DNA of 64,000 bases from an uncultured Rhodocyclaceae bacterium (GCA_907163075.1 CAJQTY010000001.1:1550001-1614000), one strand, 5' to 3'. Counted from the stretch's first letter, positions 9,243-18,408 are shown. The notes: generated by a model not told the origin, from the sequence alone. Translations and numbers: made by a program.

Positions 9243-10226
9243 ATGAACCCTATCCAGCCCTCCGCCAAGGCACTCGATCTCGCACGACAGGTATTGCGCA
9301 TCGAAGGCGATGCCGTCCTGGCACTGATCGAGCGCATTGATGGCAGTTTCCTGCAGGCGCTGTCGCTGATCCTCAACTGCCATGGCCGCGTCATCGTCAG
9401 TGGCATCGGCAAGTCCGGGCACATCGGGCGCAAGATCGCCTCGACGCTGGCCAGCACGGGAACGCCGGCGTATTTCGTACACCCTGCGGAAGCCAGCCAC
9501 GGCGACCTCGGAATGATCACCTCCGACGATGTCCTGATCGCCCTCTCCAACTCCGGGGAAAGCGCCGAACTGCTGAACATCCTGCCCTCGATCAAACGCC
9601 AGGGCGCCAAGCTGATCGCCATGACCGGCAACGCCGAATCGGCGCTGGCCCGCGATGCCGACGTTCACCTCAATGCCGCGGTGGCGCAGGAAGCCTGCCC
9701 GCTCAACCTGGCGCCGACGGCCAGCACCACCGCCGTGCTGGCCCTCGGCGACGCGCTGGCGGTGGCCCTGCTCGACGCGCGCGGCTTTGGCGCCGAGGAC
9801 TTTGCGCGCTCGCACCCCGGCGGCGCGCTCGGGCGCCAGTTGCTCACGCGTATTCGCGACGTGATGCGTACCGGCGACGCGGTTCCGACCGTTCCGCCGA
9901 CGGCCCGCGTGGCCGAAGCCACGCGCGAAATCTCGCGCGGCGGTATCGGCATGACCGTCGTCATCGGCTACGACCGCCAGATCCTGGGCATCTTCACCGA
10001 CGGCGACCTGCGCCGAGCGATCGTCAACAATCTCGATCTGCAGGCGCTCACGGTGACCGACATCATGACGCGCAAGCCGCGCCTGATCGGCCCGGAGAAA
10101 CTCACCGCCGAGGCCGTCGAAATGATGGACAAGCACCGCATCAACCAGATCCCGGTTGCCGACGAAAACGGCCGGCTGATCGGCGCGCTCAATATGCACG
10201 ACCTCTTTCAGGCCCGGGCCCTCTGA
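9243..10226 (+). CDS. kdsD: Arabinose-5-phosphate isomerase
   Basis: It converts ribulose 5-phosphate to arabinose 5-phosphate, the first committed step to Kdo of lipopolysaccharide. The 327-residue protein has an N-terminal SIS domain (about 35-170) with GIGKSGHIGRKIASTLASTG and HPAEASHGDLG, then two CBS domains (about 205-265 and 275-327). This is the standard KdsD/KpsF layout and length. The start ATG at 9243 is chosen by homology to family N-termini; the open frame extends much further upstream. It is the first gene of a tightly coupled kdsD-kdsC-lptC-lptA operon, and its TGA overlaps the next ATG by one base. Confidence 0.93.
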   Translation: MNPIQPSAKALDLARQVLRIEGDAVLALIERIDGSFLQALSLILNCHGRVIVSGIGKSGHIGRKIASTLASTGTPAYFVHPAEASHGDLGMITSDDVLIALSNSGESAELLNILPSIKRQGAKLIAMTGNAESALARDADVHLNAAVAQEACPLNLAPTASTTAVLALGDALAVALLDARGFGAEDFARSHPGGALGRQLLTRIRDVMRTGDAVPTVPPTARVAEATREISRGGIGMTVVIGYDRQILGIFTDGDLRRAIVNNLDLQALTVTDIMTRKPRLIGPEKLTAEAVEMMDKHRINQIPVADENGRLIGALNMHDLFQARAL

Positions 10227-10771
10227 TGGAAACCCTCGAACAGATCCGGGCGCGCGCGCGGCGCGTCAAACTGATGGCCTTCGACGTCGACGGCGTGCTC
10301 TCCGAAGGCTCGCTTTTCTACACCGACGAAGGCATCGAGATGAAAGCCTTCAACAGCCTCGACGGCCTCGGCATGCACCTGCTGCAACGGGCCGGCATCA
10401 GGGTGGCGATCATCACCGGCCGCAAGGCGCGCTGCGTCGAGTCGCGCATGCGGAATCTGGGCATCGACCTCCTCTACCAGGGCGTCAAGGACAAACAGGC
10501 GACGTTGCTGGAACTGCTCGCCGAGCTGAACATCGGTGCCGATGAAGCGGGCTACATGGGCGATGACATCATCGATCTGAAAGTCATGGACGCCTGCGGC
10601 TTCTCGGCCACCCCGGCCGACAGCCACTATCTGGCCAAACGCTATGCGCGGATGATTTCAAGCCACAACGGCGGGCGTGGCGCCGTGCGTGAAGTTTGCG
10701 AGTTCATCCTGGACGCCCAGGGCAAGCTCGACGCGTTGCTCGCCCCCTACCTGCCGGCGTCCGCAAAATGA
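10226..10771 (+). CDS. kdsC: 3-deoxy-D-manno-octulosonate 8-phosphate phosphatase
   Basis: This HAD-superfamily phosphatase of 181 residues removes phosphate from Kdo 8-phosphate. The nucleophile motif is FDVDGVL (about residues 19-25), motif II TGRK is at about 68-71, and motif IV is MGDDIIDL. The C-terminal SSHNGGRGAVREVCEFIL is characteristic of KdsC and closes the active site of the tetramer. It overlaps kdsD by one base and lptC by four (ATGA). The length is normal. Confidence 0.94.
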   Translation: METLEQIRARARRVKLMAFDVDGVLSEGSLFYTDEGIEMKAFNSLDGLGMHLLQRAGIRVAIITGRKARCVESRMRNLGIDLLYQGVKDKQATLLELLAELNIGADEAGYMGDDIIDLKVMDACGFSATPADSHYLAKRYARMISSHNGGRGAVREVCEFILDAQGKLDALLAPYLPASAK

Positions 10772-11358
10772 AAAACTGGGCCAGCGCGCTCTTCCCGCTG
10801 AGCATTCTCCTGGCGCTGGCCGCCCTGACCTTCTGGCTGCGCTATGCCACCGAGCTGCCGGAAGAACGCAATGACGGCAAGACCCGCCACGATCCGGACT
10901 ACATCATCAGCGACAGCACCCTGCGCAAGATCGATCAGACCGGGCGCCTGGTGTATACGCTCAAGGCAAAAGAGATCCGGCATTATCCGGATGACGACAG
11001 CACCGACATGCTCCAGCCGGACGTCATCTACCTGCACGCCACGAAACCGCCGGTCACCATGACCGCGGAGCGTGGCCACGTCAGCAAGGATGGCGAACGA
11101 GTCGATCTATTCGGCAACGTCCAGATCAAACGCGCCGCGTCCGGGAAGGACGAAGCGATGATCGCCTACGCGCCCGAACTCACCGTCCTGCCGGACGACG
11201 AAAAAGCCTTCACGAAAAGCCCGGTGCTGATCACCCAGGGGAAATCCTGGGTCAAGGGAGTCGGGCTGCAGGTAGACAGCAGGTTACAGACCTACGTCCT
11301 CGAATCTAAAGCCTTTGCCGTCCTGGAAAGCAAACAAGCCAAAAAGCAGAAACCATGA
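10768..11358 (+). CDS. lptC: LPS export ABC transporter periplasmic protein LptC
   Basis: The 196-residue product has one N-terminal membrane anchor (about residues 5-22) followed by a periplasmic beta-jellyroll, as in LptC, which links the LptBFG transporter to LptA. Segments such as DYIISD, LKAKEIRHYPDDDS and the repeated beta-strand pattern fit the family. The ATG at 10768 overlaps the kdsC stop in an ATGA. The frame is open further upstream, but that would read across kdsC. Confidence 0.9.
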   Translation: MKNWASALFPLSILLALAALTFWLRYATELPEERNDGKTRHDPDYIISDSTLRKIDQTGRLVYTLKAKEIRHYPDDDSTDMLQPDVIYLHATKPPVTMTAERGHVSKDGERVDLFGNVQIKRAASGKDEAMIAYAPELTVLPDDEKAFTKSPVLITQGKSWVKGVGLQVDSRLQTYVLESKAFAVLESKQAKKQKP

Positions 11359-11960
11359 TGACCCCATTTCCCTACGCTGCTGCCGCCACCGTGCTGCTCG
11401 CCTTCACTCTGCCCGCCCATGCCGAGAAAGCGGATCGCGAGAAACCGATTAATGTCGAAGCCGACCGGATCAGCATGGACGATATCCAGAAAGTGCAGGT
11501 CTTCGAAGGCAACGTCATCGTCAACCAGGGAACCCTGCAGATCCGCACCAACAAGCTGGTTGTCACGCAGGATGCCGACGGCTTCCAGAAAGGCGTGGCC
11601 ACCGGCGGCGCCAACGGACTGGCGCGCTTCCGGCAGAAACGCGAAGGCCAGGACGACTACATCGAAGGCGAAGGCGAACGCATTGAGCACGATGCTCGCC
11701 AGGAAAAAACCGAGTTCTTTGTCCGCGCCTGGGTCAAGAGCGGGCTCGACGAAGTCAAGGGACACTACGTTTCCTACGACGCGCTGACCGAGAAATACCT
11801 GGTCACCAACGCCGGCGGCGAAAGCAGGAGCGCCACCGGTGCCGCGCAGGCACGCGTGCGCGCCATCATCCAGCCGAAAGGCAAGAGCGCGCCGGCCGCC
11901 GAGGAAAAACCGGCCCCGCCGCTGACGCTCAAGCCAGCCGTGACTGTCAAGCCGCAATAA
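11355..11960 (+). CDS. lptA: LPS transport periplasmic protein LptA
   Basis: The 201-residue product starts with a signal peptide (cleavage after AHA, about residue 23). Next comes an OstA/LptA beta-jellyroll with PINVEADRISMDD and VFEGNVIVNQGTLQIRT, the typical opening of LptA. It bridges the periplasm in LPS transport. The tail is Pro-, Ala- and Lys-rich and probably disordered. It overlaps lptC by four bases. In many betaproteobacteria lptB and rpoN follow; here the operon stops and a phasin gene comes next. Confidence 0.92.
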   Translation: MMTPFPYAAAATVLLAFTLPAHAEKADREKPINVEADRISMDDIQKVQVFEGNVIVNQGTLQIRTNKLVVTQDADGFQKGVATGGANGLARFRQKREGQDDYIEGEGERIEHDARQEKTEFFVRAWVKSGLDEVKGHYVSYDALTEKYLVTNAGGESRSATGAAQARVRAIIQPKGKSAPAAEEKPAPPLTLKPAVTVKPQ

Positions 11961-12032
11961 TTTGCGGCGAGCGCACAATAAATGCTTGCCAGCCCGCTTT
12001 AAACTTCAATTAAATCAAATCAAAAATAAATT

Positions 12033-12047
12033 TGTTGCATTGCAACA
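12033..12047. promoter_or_regulatory. Perfect palindrome upstream of the phasin promoter, possible PhaR operator
   Basis: TGTTGCA-T-TGCAACA is a perfect 7-1-7 inverted repeat ending nine bases before the -35 box of the phasin promoter. A second TGC-rich stretch (GGTGCAGTGCAGCAA, 12093-12107) lies just after the -10. PhaR repressors of PHA granule genes bind TGC/GCA-type inverted sites, so this is a reasonable operator candidate. The assignment is by position and character only. Confidence 0.45.
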
Positions 12048-12055
12048 TAAAAAGC

Positions 12056-12083
12056 TTGACAAGCCAGTTTCGCCCCGTATAAT
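12056..12083 (+). promoter_or_regulatory. Consensus sigma-70 promoter of the phasin gene
   Basis: A full TTGACA (12056-12061) and a full TATAAT (12078-12083) are separated by 16 bases. A perfect match to both hexamers is rare and predicts strong expression, fitting an abundant granule-coat protein. The start codon is 80 bases downstream. Confidence 0.85.
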
Positions 12084-12163
12084 TGAGTCCATGGTGCAGT
12101 GCAGCAAGTTAATTGATTTGTAAAACATTGCACATGCCCTGTCTTTAACCAAGGAGATTGACT

Positions 12164-12709
12164 ATGTTTACGACCCCCGAACAATTCGCCGCCGCCAACA
12201 AGGCTTCCGTTGATGCGCTGCTGTCCCTCGCCAACACCGCGCTGGCCAGCGCCGAGCGTATCGCTGCGCTGAACCTGAACACCGCCCGCTCGATGCTGGA
12301 AGACGGCATGAACAACGCCAAGGCCGTACTCGGCGCCAAGGACCCGCAAGAAGCCGTGACGCTGGCCGTCGCCCAAGCCCAGCCCGCCGTTGAGCAGGTC
12401 GTTGCCTACAACCGCAGCCTGTACGAAATTTCGGCGCAGTCGAAAGAAGAAGTTTCCAAAGTGCTCGAAGGCCAGTTCAGTGAATACCAGAAGAAGGTTG
12501 CCAGTCTCCTTGACCAGGCCACCAAGAACGCACCGGCCGGTTCCGATGTCGCCGTTGCCGCCGTCAAGTCGGCTCTGACCGCCGCCAGTTCCGCCTTTGA
12601 CAACATGAAGAATGTCGTCAAGCAAGCTGCTGAAATCGCTGAAGCCAACATCGCCAGCGCCAGCGAGGCAACGGTCAAGGCCGCCACTGCCGCCACCAAG
12701 AAGAAGTAA
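12164..12709 (+). CDS. phaP: Phasin family protein (PHA granule-associated)
   Basis: The 181-residue, alanine-rich, almost wholly helical protein begins MFTTPEQFAAANKASVDALL, the characteristic opening of betaproteobacterial phasins. These coat polyhydroxyalkanoate granules and set their number and size. It carries a lysine-rich tail ending in KKK. The ATG follows AAGGAG by seven bases. It has its own strong promoter with a palindrome upstream and a double hairpin downstream, so it is a single-gene unit. No phaC or phaA is seen nearby. Confidence 0.92.
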   Translation: MFTTPEQFAAANKASVDALLSLANTALASAERIAALNLNTARSMLEDGMNNAKAVLGAKDPQEAVTLAVAQAQPAVEQVVAYNRSLYEISAQSKEEVSKVLEGQFSEYQKKVASLLDQATKNAPAGSDVAVAAVKSALTAASSAFDNMKNVVKQAAEIAEANIASASEATVKAATAATKKK

Positions 12710-12748
12710 GCAACTGACGCATCGCCCGGCGGCAAGCCGGGCAACAGA

Positions 12749-12781
12749 ACGAAGCCCCTTTATTGGGGTTTCGTCGTTTTT
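12749..12781 (+). terminator. Rho-independent terminator after the phasin gene
   Basis: ACGAAGCCCC (12749-12758) pairs with GGGGTTTCGT (12765-12774) and is followed by CGTTTTT. A second GC-rich hairpin, GCCCGGC/GCCGGGC (12724-12742), lies just upstream without a T-run. Confidence 0.8.
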
Positions 12782-12833
12782 GGGGCCGCCAGGAAAACGC
12801 GGTTCAAGCCGCGTTCAACCCGGTTTTCCAGGT

Positions 12834-13589
12834 TCAGTCGCGCCAGCGCCAGGTAATCCCGCGCTTCTCGACTTCCTGCCGGATTTCTTCCATCACCCGA
12901 TCAACCAAAGCCAATTCACCCTCGACACCGAGTTCGAGGTGCCGCCTTTGCTTGTCTTCGCCGATCGACGGCAGGCTGAACAGGCGCAGTTCGGGATAGT
13001 CGGCAACGATGCGCTCCATCAGGTCGAGCAGCGCACTCTCGTAGGCCGCCGGCCCGGTCAGCAGAAACGCCTTGTCGATCGTCGGCTTGCGATTGAACAG
13101 GTGGGCGTAGAAGGTGTCGAGCGCCCATTCGGCCATCGGGTGCGCCATTTGCGGAAAGCCCGGCAGAAAATAGTGATGGCGCACGCTGAACCCGGCGATG
13201 CGGTTGAACGGGTTGGGCACGATATCGACCCCGCGCGGAAAGGTGCCGAGCAGCAGGCGCACGTCGTTCAGGTCGTCGCCAAAGCGTCCGCGCAACTCGC
13301 GTTCGGCGTCCGCGTGCAGCACCAGATCGACGCCCAGCGCTTCGGCCGCCGCCTGCCGCGTATGGTCGTCGGGCGTATTGCCGATGCCGCCGAAGCTGAA
13401 AACCACGTCGCCGGAAGCCAGCGTGCGCTTCAGTGTCGCCGCGATGCGCGAGCGTTCGTCGCCCAGGTACTCGGCCCACGACAGCCTCAGTCCGCGGGCG
13501 GCGAGCAGACTGACGATCTTCTTGAAATGCTGATCGACGCGTTTGCCCGAAAGTATCTCGTCGCCGATGATGACTGCGCCAAAGTTCAT
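12834..13589 (-). CDS. CinA-like competence/damage-inducible protein, molybdopterin-binding domain
   Basis: This 251-residue protein belongs to the MoCF-biosynth/CinA N-terminal family. The opening MNFGAVIIGDEILSGKRVD and the motif FGGIGNTPDDHTRQA match the nucleotide/pterin-binding fold. The C-terminal nicotinamide-nucleotide amidase domain of full CinA is absent, as in the short YfaY-type relatives. The exact reaction is not established for these short forms. Its ATG overlaps the stop of the upstream membrane gene in an ATGA, so it is translationally coupled in the hrpA-EI24-cinA-like unit. Confidence 0.85.
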   Translation of the reverse strand: MNFGAVIIGDEILSGKRVDQHFKKIVSLLAARGLRLSWAEYLGDERSRIAATLKRTLASGDVVFSFGGIGNTPDDHTRQAAAEALGVDLVLHADAERELRGRFGDDLNDVRLLLGTFPRGVDIVPNPFNRIAGFSVRHHYFLPGFPQMAHPMAEWALDTFYAHLFNRKPTIDKAFLLTGPAAYESALLDLMERIVADYPELRLFSLPSIGEDKQRRHLELGVEGELALVDRVMEEIRQEVEKRGITWRWRD

Positions 13590-14329
13590 GCCGTGCCCTC
13601 CACTCTTTCGATGATCGCTACAACCGCACCCTGGCGCAGGCGGCGCAGCGCTTCCAGGCAATAATGGACATAGCCCAGCGCCGCCAGCGATGGCGCCAGC
13701 AGTCCCGCGAACGGCACATGCGCCAGCAGCGCCATGACGAAACCCAGTGCCAGCAGGGGCATCGCCTGCCGCTGGCGGAGCGCGCGCCACTCGTCGTCTG
13801 TGGCATGCACCGACAGCGCGTCGTAGGCGAAGGTGCGGCGATTGAGCCAGGCCATCCAGAATAAGGGCAACACCAGCCCGACCCCCGGCACCAGCCACAG
13901 CGGCATGGTCAGCAGCCAGCCGACGGCGAACAGCACGGCCGCCCACAGGCTGTTCCAGGCCGCCGCCGCCGTGCTGTCGCTGCCCATGCGCGCGAGTTCG
14001 GGATAATCGGTCGCCGCCAGATGATTGAGCAGCAACGGCATCACGATGATCGCCGTAAGCAGGATGGCGACCAGATAACTGGCGGAAAGGATGATCAGCC
14101 AGCCGCCCAGTGCGGCCAGCAGATGCGCCAGCCAGAAGGCGCCCCAGGCGGTGATCCACGACATCGGCGGCTGCTCGATGAAGGCCGCCGCCATCCGGTC
14201 GAGCAGGAAGGCCGAGAGCCCGACCATGACGATCAGCGCCAGGATCGCCGGGCCGAGCATGTAGAGCCACACGCGGCCGCGCCGGAGCGAGGCGAAACTG
14301 CGCCGCAAGGCGAGAAAGACTTCAGGCAT
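13586..14329 (-). CDS. EI24/CysZ-like integral membrane protein
   Basis: The 247-residue product has about four to six hydrophobic helices, including MLGPAILALIVMVGLSAFLL near the N-terminus and a W-P-rich loop (LTMPLWLVPGVGLVLP) typical of the EI24 domain family that includes the sulfate transporter CysZ. It is not linked here to cysteine genes, so sulfate transport is not implied. The start codon abuts the stop of hrpA directly, and the stop overlaps the CinA-like gene by four bases. Confidence 0.78.
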   Translation of the reverse strand: MPEVFLALRRSFASLRRGRVWLYMLGPAILALIVMVGLSAFLLDRMAAAFIEQPPMSWITAWGAFWLAHLLAALGGWLIILSASYLVAILLTAIIVMPLLLNHLAATDYPELARMGSDSTAAAAWNSLWAAVLFAVGWLLTMPLWLVPGVGLVLPLFWMAWLNRRTFAYDALSVHATDDEWRALRQRQAMPLLALGFVMALLAHVPFAGLLAPSLAALGYVHYCLEALRRLRQGAVVAIIERVEGTA

Positions 14330-17300
14330 TTATATCCCCTCCCACATTTTCTGTAGACGTTTGGTCGAAACCGGCGCCGGCGTGCGCAGCTCCTGGGCAA
14401 AGAGCTGCACGCGCAGTTCTTCGAGCAGCCAGCGGAACTGGTCGACCCGCGCGTCGCCGACGCCTTGCTTGGCGAGCACGATGGCACGCCGCTCGTAGTT
14501 CGTCCACAGCGGCGCGTATTCGGCGAGCAGGCGGGCGTCGCGCGCCGGGTCAGCCTTCAGCTTGTCGAGACGCAGCGAAATCGCCTTGAGATAACGCGGA
14601 AAATGCTGCAGGCGCTCGAACGGCGTATCGGCGACAAAACGCCTGCCGATCAGGCGCTCGAGCTGTTTCTCGACGTCCTGCATGGCCGCGGAATGGCTCC
14701 TGAAGCCCGGCAGCTTCTTTTGCAGCGCTTGCCAGTCGGCAAGAATCTGCCCGACCAGCCGGCAGATTTCCTGCGCCAGCAGGCCGAGGCGCGACTTGGC
14801 TTCGGCGCAGCGCGACTTGAAGCTGGCCGCGTCGGTCGGCCACGGCTCGACCAGGCAGGCGCGCGCAAAGGTGAGGTCGATCAGCTGCCGGCGCAGGTCG
14901 TCAAGCGAACCGAGCGGCATGAAGGCCATGCCCATCTGCGTCAGGCCGGGCAGGTTCTTTTCGAAGTACTTCAGCTGATCGCGAAACTGCAGCATGTACA
15001 GCCGCAGCAGCCCCCTGGCATGCGCCTCCCGGGCTTCTTCCAGCGTATCGAAAACGCATAGCGCAACACTCTCGCCATCGTCGGAGAGGCCAGGATAACC
15101 CACCACCATCTGGCCGCCGCCGACGTCGACCTCCATCAGTTCGGGCAGTTCGCCGAAGCTCCAGTCGGTCATTCCCGAGTACTCGGACGGCGTCTCGTGC
15201 AGTTCCGAAAATTCCTGCTTGGCCTTGCCGCCCCACTCGCCGCGCAGCTCGCTCAGGCTGCGGCTGAGGCCGAGCTGCCGATCATGCTCGTCAACGAGCC
15301 GGAAGTTGAAGCTGAAATGCGCCGGCAGCGCATCCGGTCGAAAGGCGTCGGGAGTGATCTCCCAGCCGCGCGCGTTGAGCCCGCGCGATTGCAGGATGAA
15401 ATGGATCAGCGCCGGAACCAGTGCCTTGTCCGAGGGTTGAACCTGCGCGACAAATTCGGCGGCAAAATCCGGCACCGGCACCAGTTTCGAGCGGATCTTC
15501 TGCGGCAGCGTCTTGATAAGCTGGATCACCTTCTCCTTGAGCAGCCCCGGCACAAGCCACTCGCAGCGCGCCGCAGGAATCTGGTTGAGCTGCGCCAGCG
15601 GCACCGTCAGTGTGACTCCATCGCGAGCACTACCGGGCTCAAAATGGTAAGTGAGCGCAAACTCAACGCCACCCAGCCGGATCTGGTGCGGGAAGGCTTC
15701 GGTGGTTACGCCGGCAGCTTCGTGGCGCATCAGGTCTTCGCGCTCGAGGTAAAGCAGCTTCGCGTTTTTACCCCCATCCTCGCGCTCGGCATCGCGCCGC
15801 CATTTGTCGAACTCGGCGCCGTTGCACAGGCCCTCGGGAATGATCTGGTCGTAAAAGGCGAAAATCAGTTCGTCGTCGACCAGCACGTCCGGACGCCGCG
15901 ACTTGTGTTCGAGCGTTTCGATGTCGAGCATCAACTGCTGGTTGTGCGTGAAGAAGGTCCAGCGTCGGGCGTACTCCTCGCTCACCTCGCCGCCGACCAG
16001 CGCTTGACGGATGAAGATTTCGCGCGCCTCGGCAGGATTCATCGGCCCGTAATTCACCCGCCTGTTCGGATTGACGACGATGCCGTAGAGCGTCGAGCGC
16101 TCGAAGGCGACGACCTGCATCGCCTTCTTCTCCCAGTGCGGATCGAACCAGCTGCGCTTGATCAGGTGCGCGCCGACCTTCTCCAGCCACTCCGGCTCGA
16201 TGCGCGCCACGCAGCGGGCGAAGAGCTTGGTGGTTTCGGTCAGTTCGGCGGCGGCGATCCATTTTCCTGCCTTCTTGTTCAGCGCCGAGCCGGGATGGAT
16301 CAGGAACTTCATGCCGCGCGCGCCGAGGTAATACCCGGAATCCTCGGACTTGCAGCCGATGTTGCCGAGCAGACCGGCAAGCAGCGCGCGGTGGATCGCG
16401 TCGTAGCTGGCCGGGATCTGGTTTTCCTTCCATTCGTGTTCGGCGGCCAGGGTGTGCAACTGGCTGTGGATGTCGCGCCACTCGCGCATGCGCAGCGCCG
16501 ACAGGAAGTTCTCGTGGCACGCCTGCACCAGCTTGCGCTGCGATTTCTTGTGCTCGACTTCGCCCGCGTACCAGTTCCATAGCTTGAGCCAGGAGAGGAA
16601 CTCGGATTTTTCGTCGGCGAACTTGCGGTGCGCGGCGTCAGCCGAACCCTGCCGCTCCTGCGGGCGTTCGCGCGGATCCTGCACGGTCAGCGCGGCGGCG
16701 ATCACCAGCATCTCGCGCAGGCAGCCCTCGTCGCGCGCGGCGACGATCATGCGCGCCACGCGCGGATCGAGCGGCATCTTCGCCAGCTCCTGGCCGATCG
16801 GCGTCAGCGCGTGCTCGTCGGTCACCGCGCCGAGTTCGAGCAGGAGCTGGTAGCCGTCGCTGATCGCCTTCGGCGGCGGCGCTTCGATGAAGGGGAAATT
16901 CTCGACCTCGCCGATGCGCAACGCCTTCATGCGCAGAATCACCCCGGCCAGCGACGAACGCAGGATTTCAGGGTCGGCATACGGCGGCCGCAGGCTGAAC
17001 GCCTGATCGTCGTAAAGGCGGATGCAGACGCCGGCGGCGACCCGCCCGCAACGCCCGGAGCGCTGGTTGGCCGAGGCTTGCGCGATCTTCTCGATCTGCA
17101 ACTGCTCGACCTTGTTGCGGTAGGAATAGCGCTTGACGCGCGCCAGCCCGGAGTCGACGACGTAGCGCACACCGGGCACGGTAAGCGATGTTTCGGCAAC
17201 GTTGGTCGCCAGCACGATGCGCCGCCCGTTATGCGGTCTGAAAATGCGCGACTGCTCCTCGGCCGACAGGCGGGCGAAGAGCGGCAGGATTTCCGGGTGT

Positions 17301-18334
17301 GCGCCGCCGCGGCCGAACGCGTGCTTGCGCAGCGCCTCGGCGGCGTCGCGAATTTCCCGTTCGCCGGGGAGGAACACCAGGATGTCTCCCGGCCCGTCAC
17401 GGCTCAGCTCGTCGCAGGCGTCGACAATGGCGTCGTACAGGTCGCGCTCCTCCTCGCTCTCGGCTTCCTCGACCTGCACCGGACGGTAACGCACCTCGAC
17501 CGGATACAGGCGTCCGGACACTTCGATCACCGGCGCATTGTTGAAGTGCTTCGAGAAGCGTTCGGCATCGATCGTCGCCGAAGTGATGATCAGCTTGAGA
17601 TCGGGGCGCGAAGTTGTGCTCTTCTGGCTCGGCTTGCCGCCCTGCAAAAGCTGCTTGAGGTAGCCGAGCAGGAAGTCGATGTTCAGGCTGCGTTCGTGCG
17701 CCTCATCGAGGATCAGCGTGTCGTACTGGGCGAGCCACGGATCGCCCTGCGTTTCGGCGAGCAGGATGCCGTCGGTCATCAGCTTGATGTAGGACTGCGG
17801 CGAGCTACGGTCACTGAAGCGGATCTTGTAGCCGACGTGGCTGCCGAGCTCGCTGTTCAGTTCCTGCGCGATGCGCGCCGCCGTCGAGCGGGCGGCGATG
17901 CGGCGCGGCTGCGTGTGGCCGATCAGGCCGGTCGTGCCGCGCCCGAGTTCAAGGCAGATCTTGGGAATCTGCGTTGTCTTGCCGGAGCCGGTCTCCCCGC
18001 AGACGATCACCACCTGGTGCTTTTCGATCAGCGCGGCGATCTCGGCGCGCCGCGCATTGACCGGCAGATCGTCGGCAAACTCCGGCCTGGGCAGGCCGGC
18101 GCGCCGCGCGGCAACGGTCGCGCGCGATTTCTCCAGCAGCCGGTCGTGCTCGGCCTGCAGCGCATCGCGGCGGGCGCCGAAGAGGTGGCGCAGATCGCGC
18201 GACATCGACCTCAGACGGCGCTGATCGACGGCGAGGCAGTCCGCGAACTCGGATTTATGCTTCAATGGATTGGACAACGGCCGGGAAGACAAGACAAAGT
18301 CGGTGGCATCTTTTTGCAAGGCGGAAGCCAGCAT
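14330..18334 (-). CDS. hrpA: ATP-dependent RNA helicase HrpA (DEAH box)
   Basis: This very large protein of 1,334 residues has the complete DEAH helicase set: Walker A GETGSGKTTQ, DEAH followed by ERSLN, SATIDAERF, VATNVAETSLTVPG and QRSGRCGR. These are followed by HA2, OB-fold and the long C-terminal DUF3418 region specific to HrpA. Enterobacterial HrpA is about 1,300 residues. It acts on mRNA and on stalled ribosomes. I chose the ATG at 18334; a TTG at 18358 and an ATG at 18205 are alternatives, but homology to the HrpA N-terminus argues against 18205. It heads an operon with the EI24 and CinA-like genes. Confidence 0.93.
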   Translation of the reverse strand: MLASALQKDATDFVLSSRPLSNPLKHKSEFADCLAVDQRRLRSMSRDLRHLFGARRDALQAEHDRLLEKSRATVAARRAGLPRPEFADDLPVNARRAEIAALIEKHQVVIVCGETGSGKTTQIPKICLELGRGTTGLIGHTQPRRIAARSTAARIAQELNSELGSHVGYKIRFSDRSSPQSYIKLMTDGILLAETQGDPWLAQYDTLILDEAHERSLNIDFLLGYLKQLLQGGKPSQKSTTSRPDLKLIITSATIDAERFSKHFNNAPVIEVSGRLYPVEVRYRPVQVEEAESEEERDLYDAIVDACDELSRDGPGDILVFLPGEREIRDAAEALRKHAFGRGGAHPEILPLFARLSAEEQSRIFRPHNGRRIVLATNVAETSLTVPGVRYVVDSGLARVKRYSYRNKVEQLQIEKIAQASANQRSGRCGRVAAGVCIRLYDDQAFSLRPPYADPEILRSSLAGVILRMKALRIGEVENFPFIEAPPPKAISDGYQLLLELGAVTDEHALTPIGQELAKMPLDPRVARMIVAARDEGCLREMLVIAAALTVQDPRERPQERQGSADAAHRKFADEKSEFLSWLKLWNWYAGEVEHKKSQRKLVQACHENFLSALRMREWRDIHSQLHTLAAEHEWKENQIPASYDAIHRALLAGLLGNIGCKSEDSGYYLGARGMKFLIHPGSALNKKAGKWIAAAELTETTKLFARCVARIEPEWLEKVGAHLIKRSWFDPHWEKKAMQVVAFERSTLYGIVVNPNRRVNYGPMNPAEAREIFIRQALVGGEVSEEYARRWTFFTHNQQLMLDIETLEHKSRRPDVLVDDELIFAFYDQIIPEGLCNGAEFDKWRRDAEREDGGKNAKLLYLEREDLMRHEAAGVTTEAFPHQIRLGGVEFALTYHFEPGSARDGVTLTVPLAQLNQIPAARCEWLVPGLLKEKVIQLIKTLPQKIRSKLVPVPDFAAEFVAQVQPSDKALVPALIHFILQSRGLNARGWEITPDAFRPDALPAHFSFNFRLVDEHDRQLGLSRSLSELRGEWGGKAKQEFSELHETPSEYSGMTDWSFGELPELMEVDVGGGQMVVGYPGLSDDGESVALCVFDTLEEAREAHARGLLRLYMLQFRDQLKYFEKNLPGLTQMGMAFMPLGSLDDLRRQLIDLTFARACLVEPWPTDAASFKSRCAEAKSRLGLLAQEICRLVGQILADWQALQKKLPGFRSHSAAMQDVEKQLERLIGRRFVADTPFERLQHFPRYLKAISLRLDKLKADPARDARLLAEYAPLWTNYERRAIVLAKQGVGDARVDQFRWLLEELRVQLFAQELRTPAPVSTKRLQKMWEGI

Positions 18335-18374
18335 TTTAACAGCTTGGCCAAAGCCCAAGGCCGTGGGTCACAGC

Positions 18375-18405
18375 CGTAGGTCGGAAAAGCGAAGCGCCTT
18401 CCGAC
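18375..18405. repeat. REP-like repeat, copy 2 (single unit)
   Basis: CGTAGGTCGGAAAAGCGAAG then CGCCTTCCGAC matches one arm of the repeats at 5513 and 49209. It sits in the short gap between the VWA gene stop and the hrpA start, both on the minus strand. Confidence 0.8.
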
Positions 18406-18408
18406 GTG

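Noticed and set aside
13590-14270. A long minus-strand open frame continuing upstream of the CinA-like gene
   Set aside because: It is in a different frame from the EI24 gene, which has clear membrane helices and couplings to both neighbours. The extension has no domain and reads as a high-G+C shadow.
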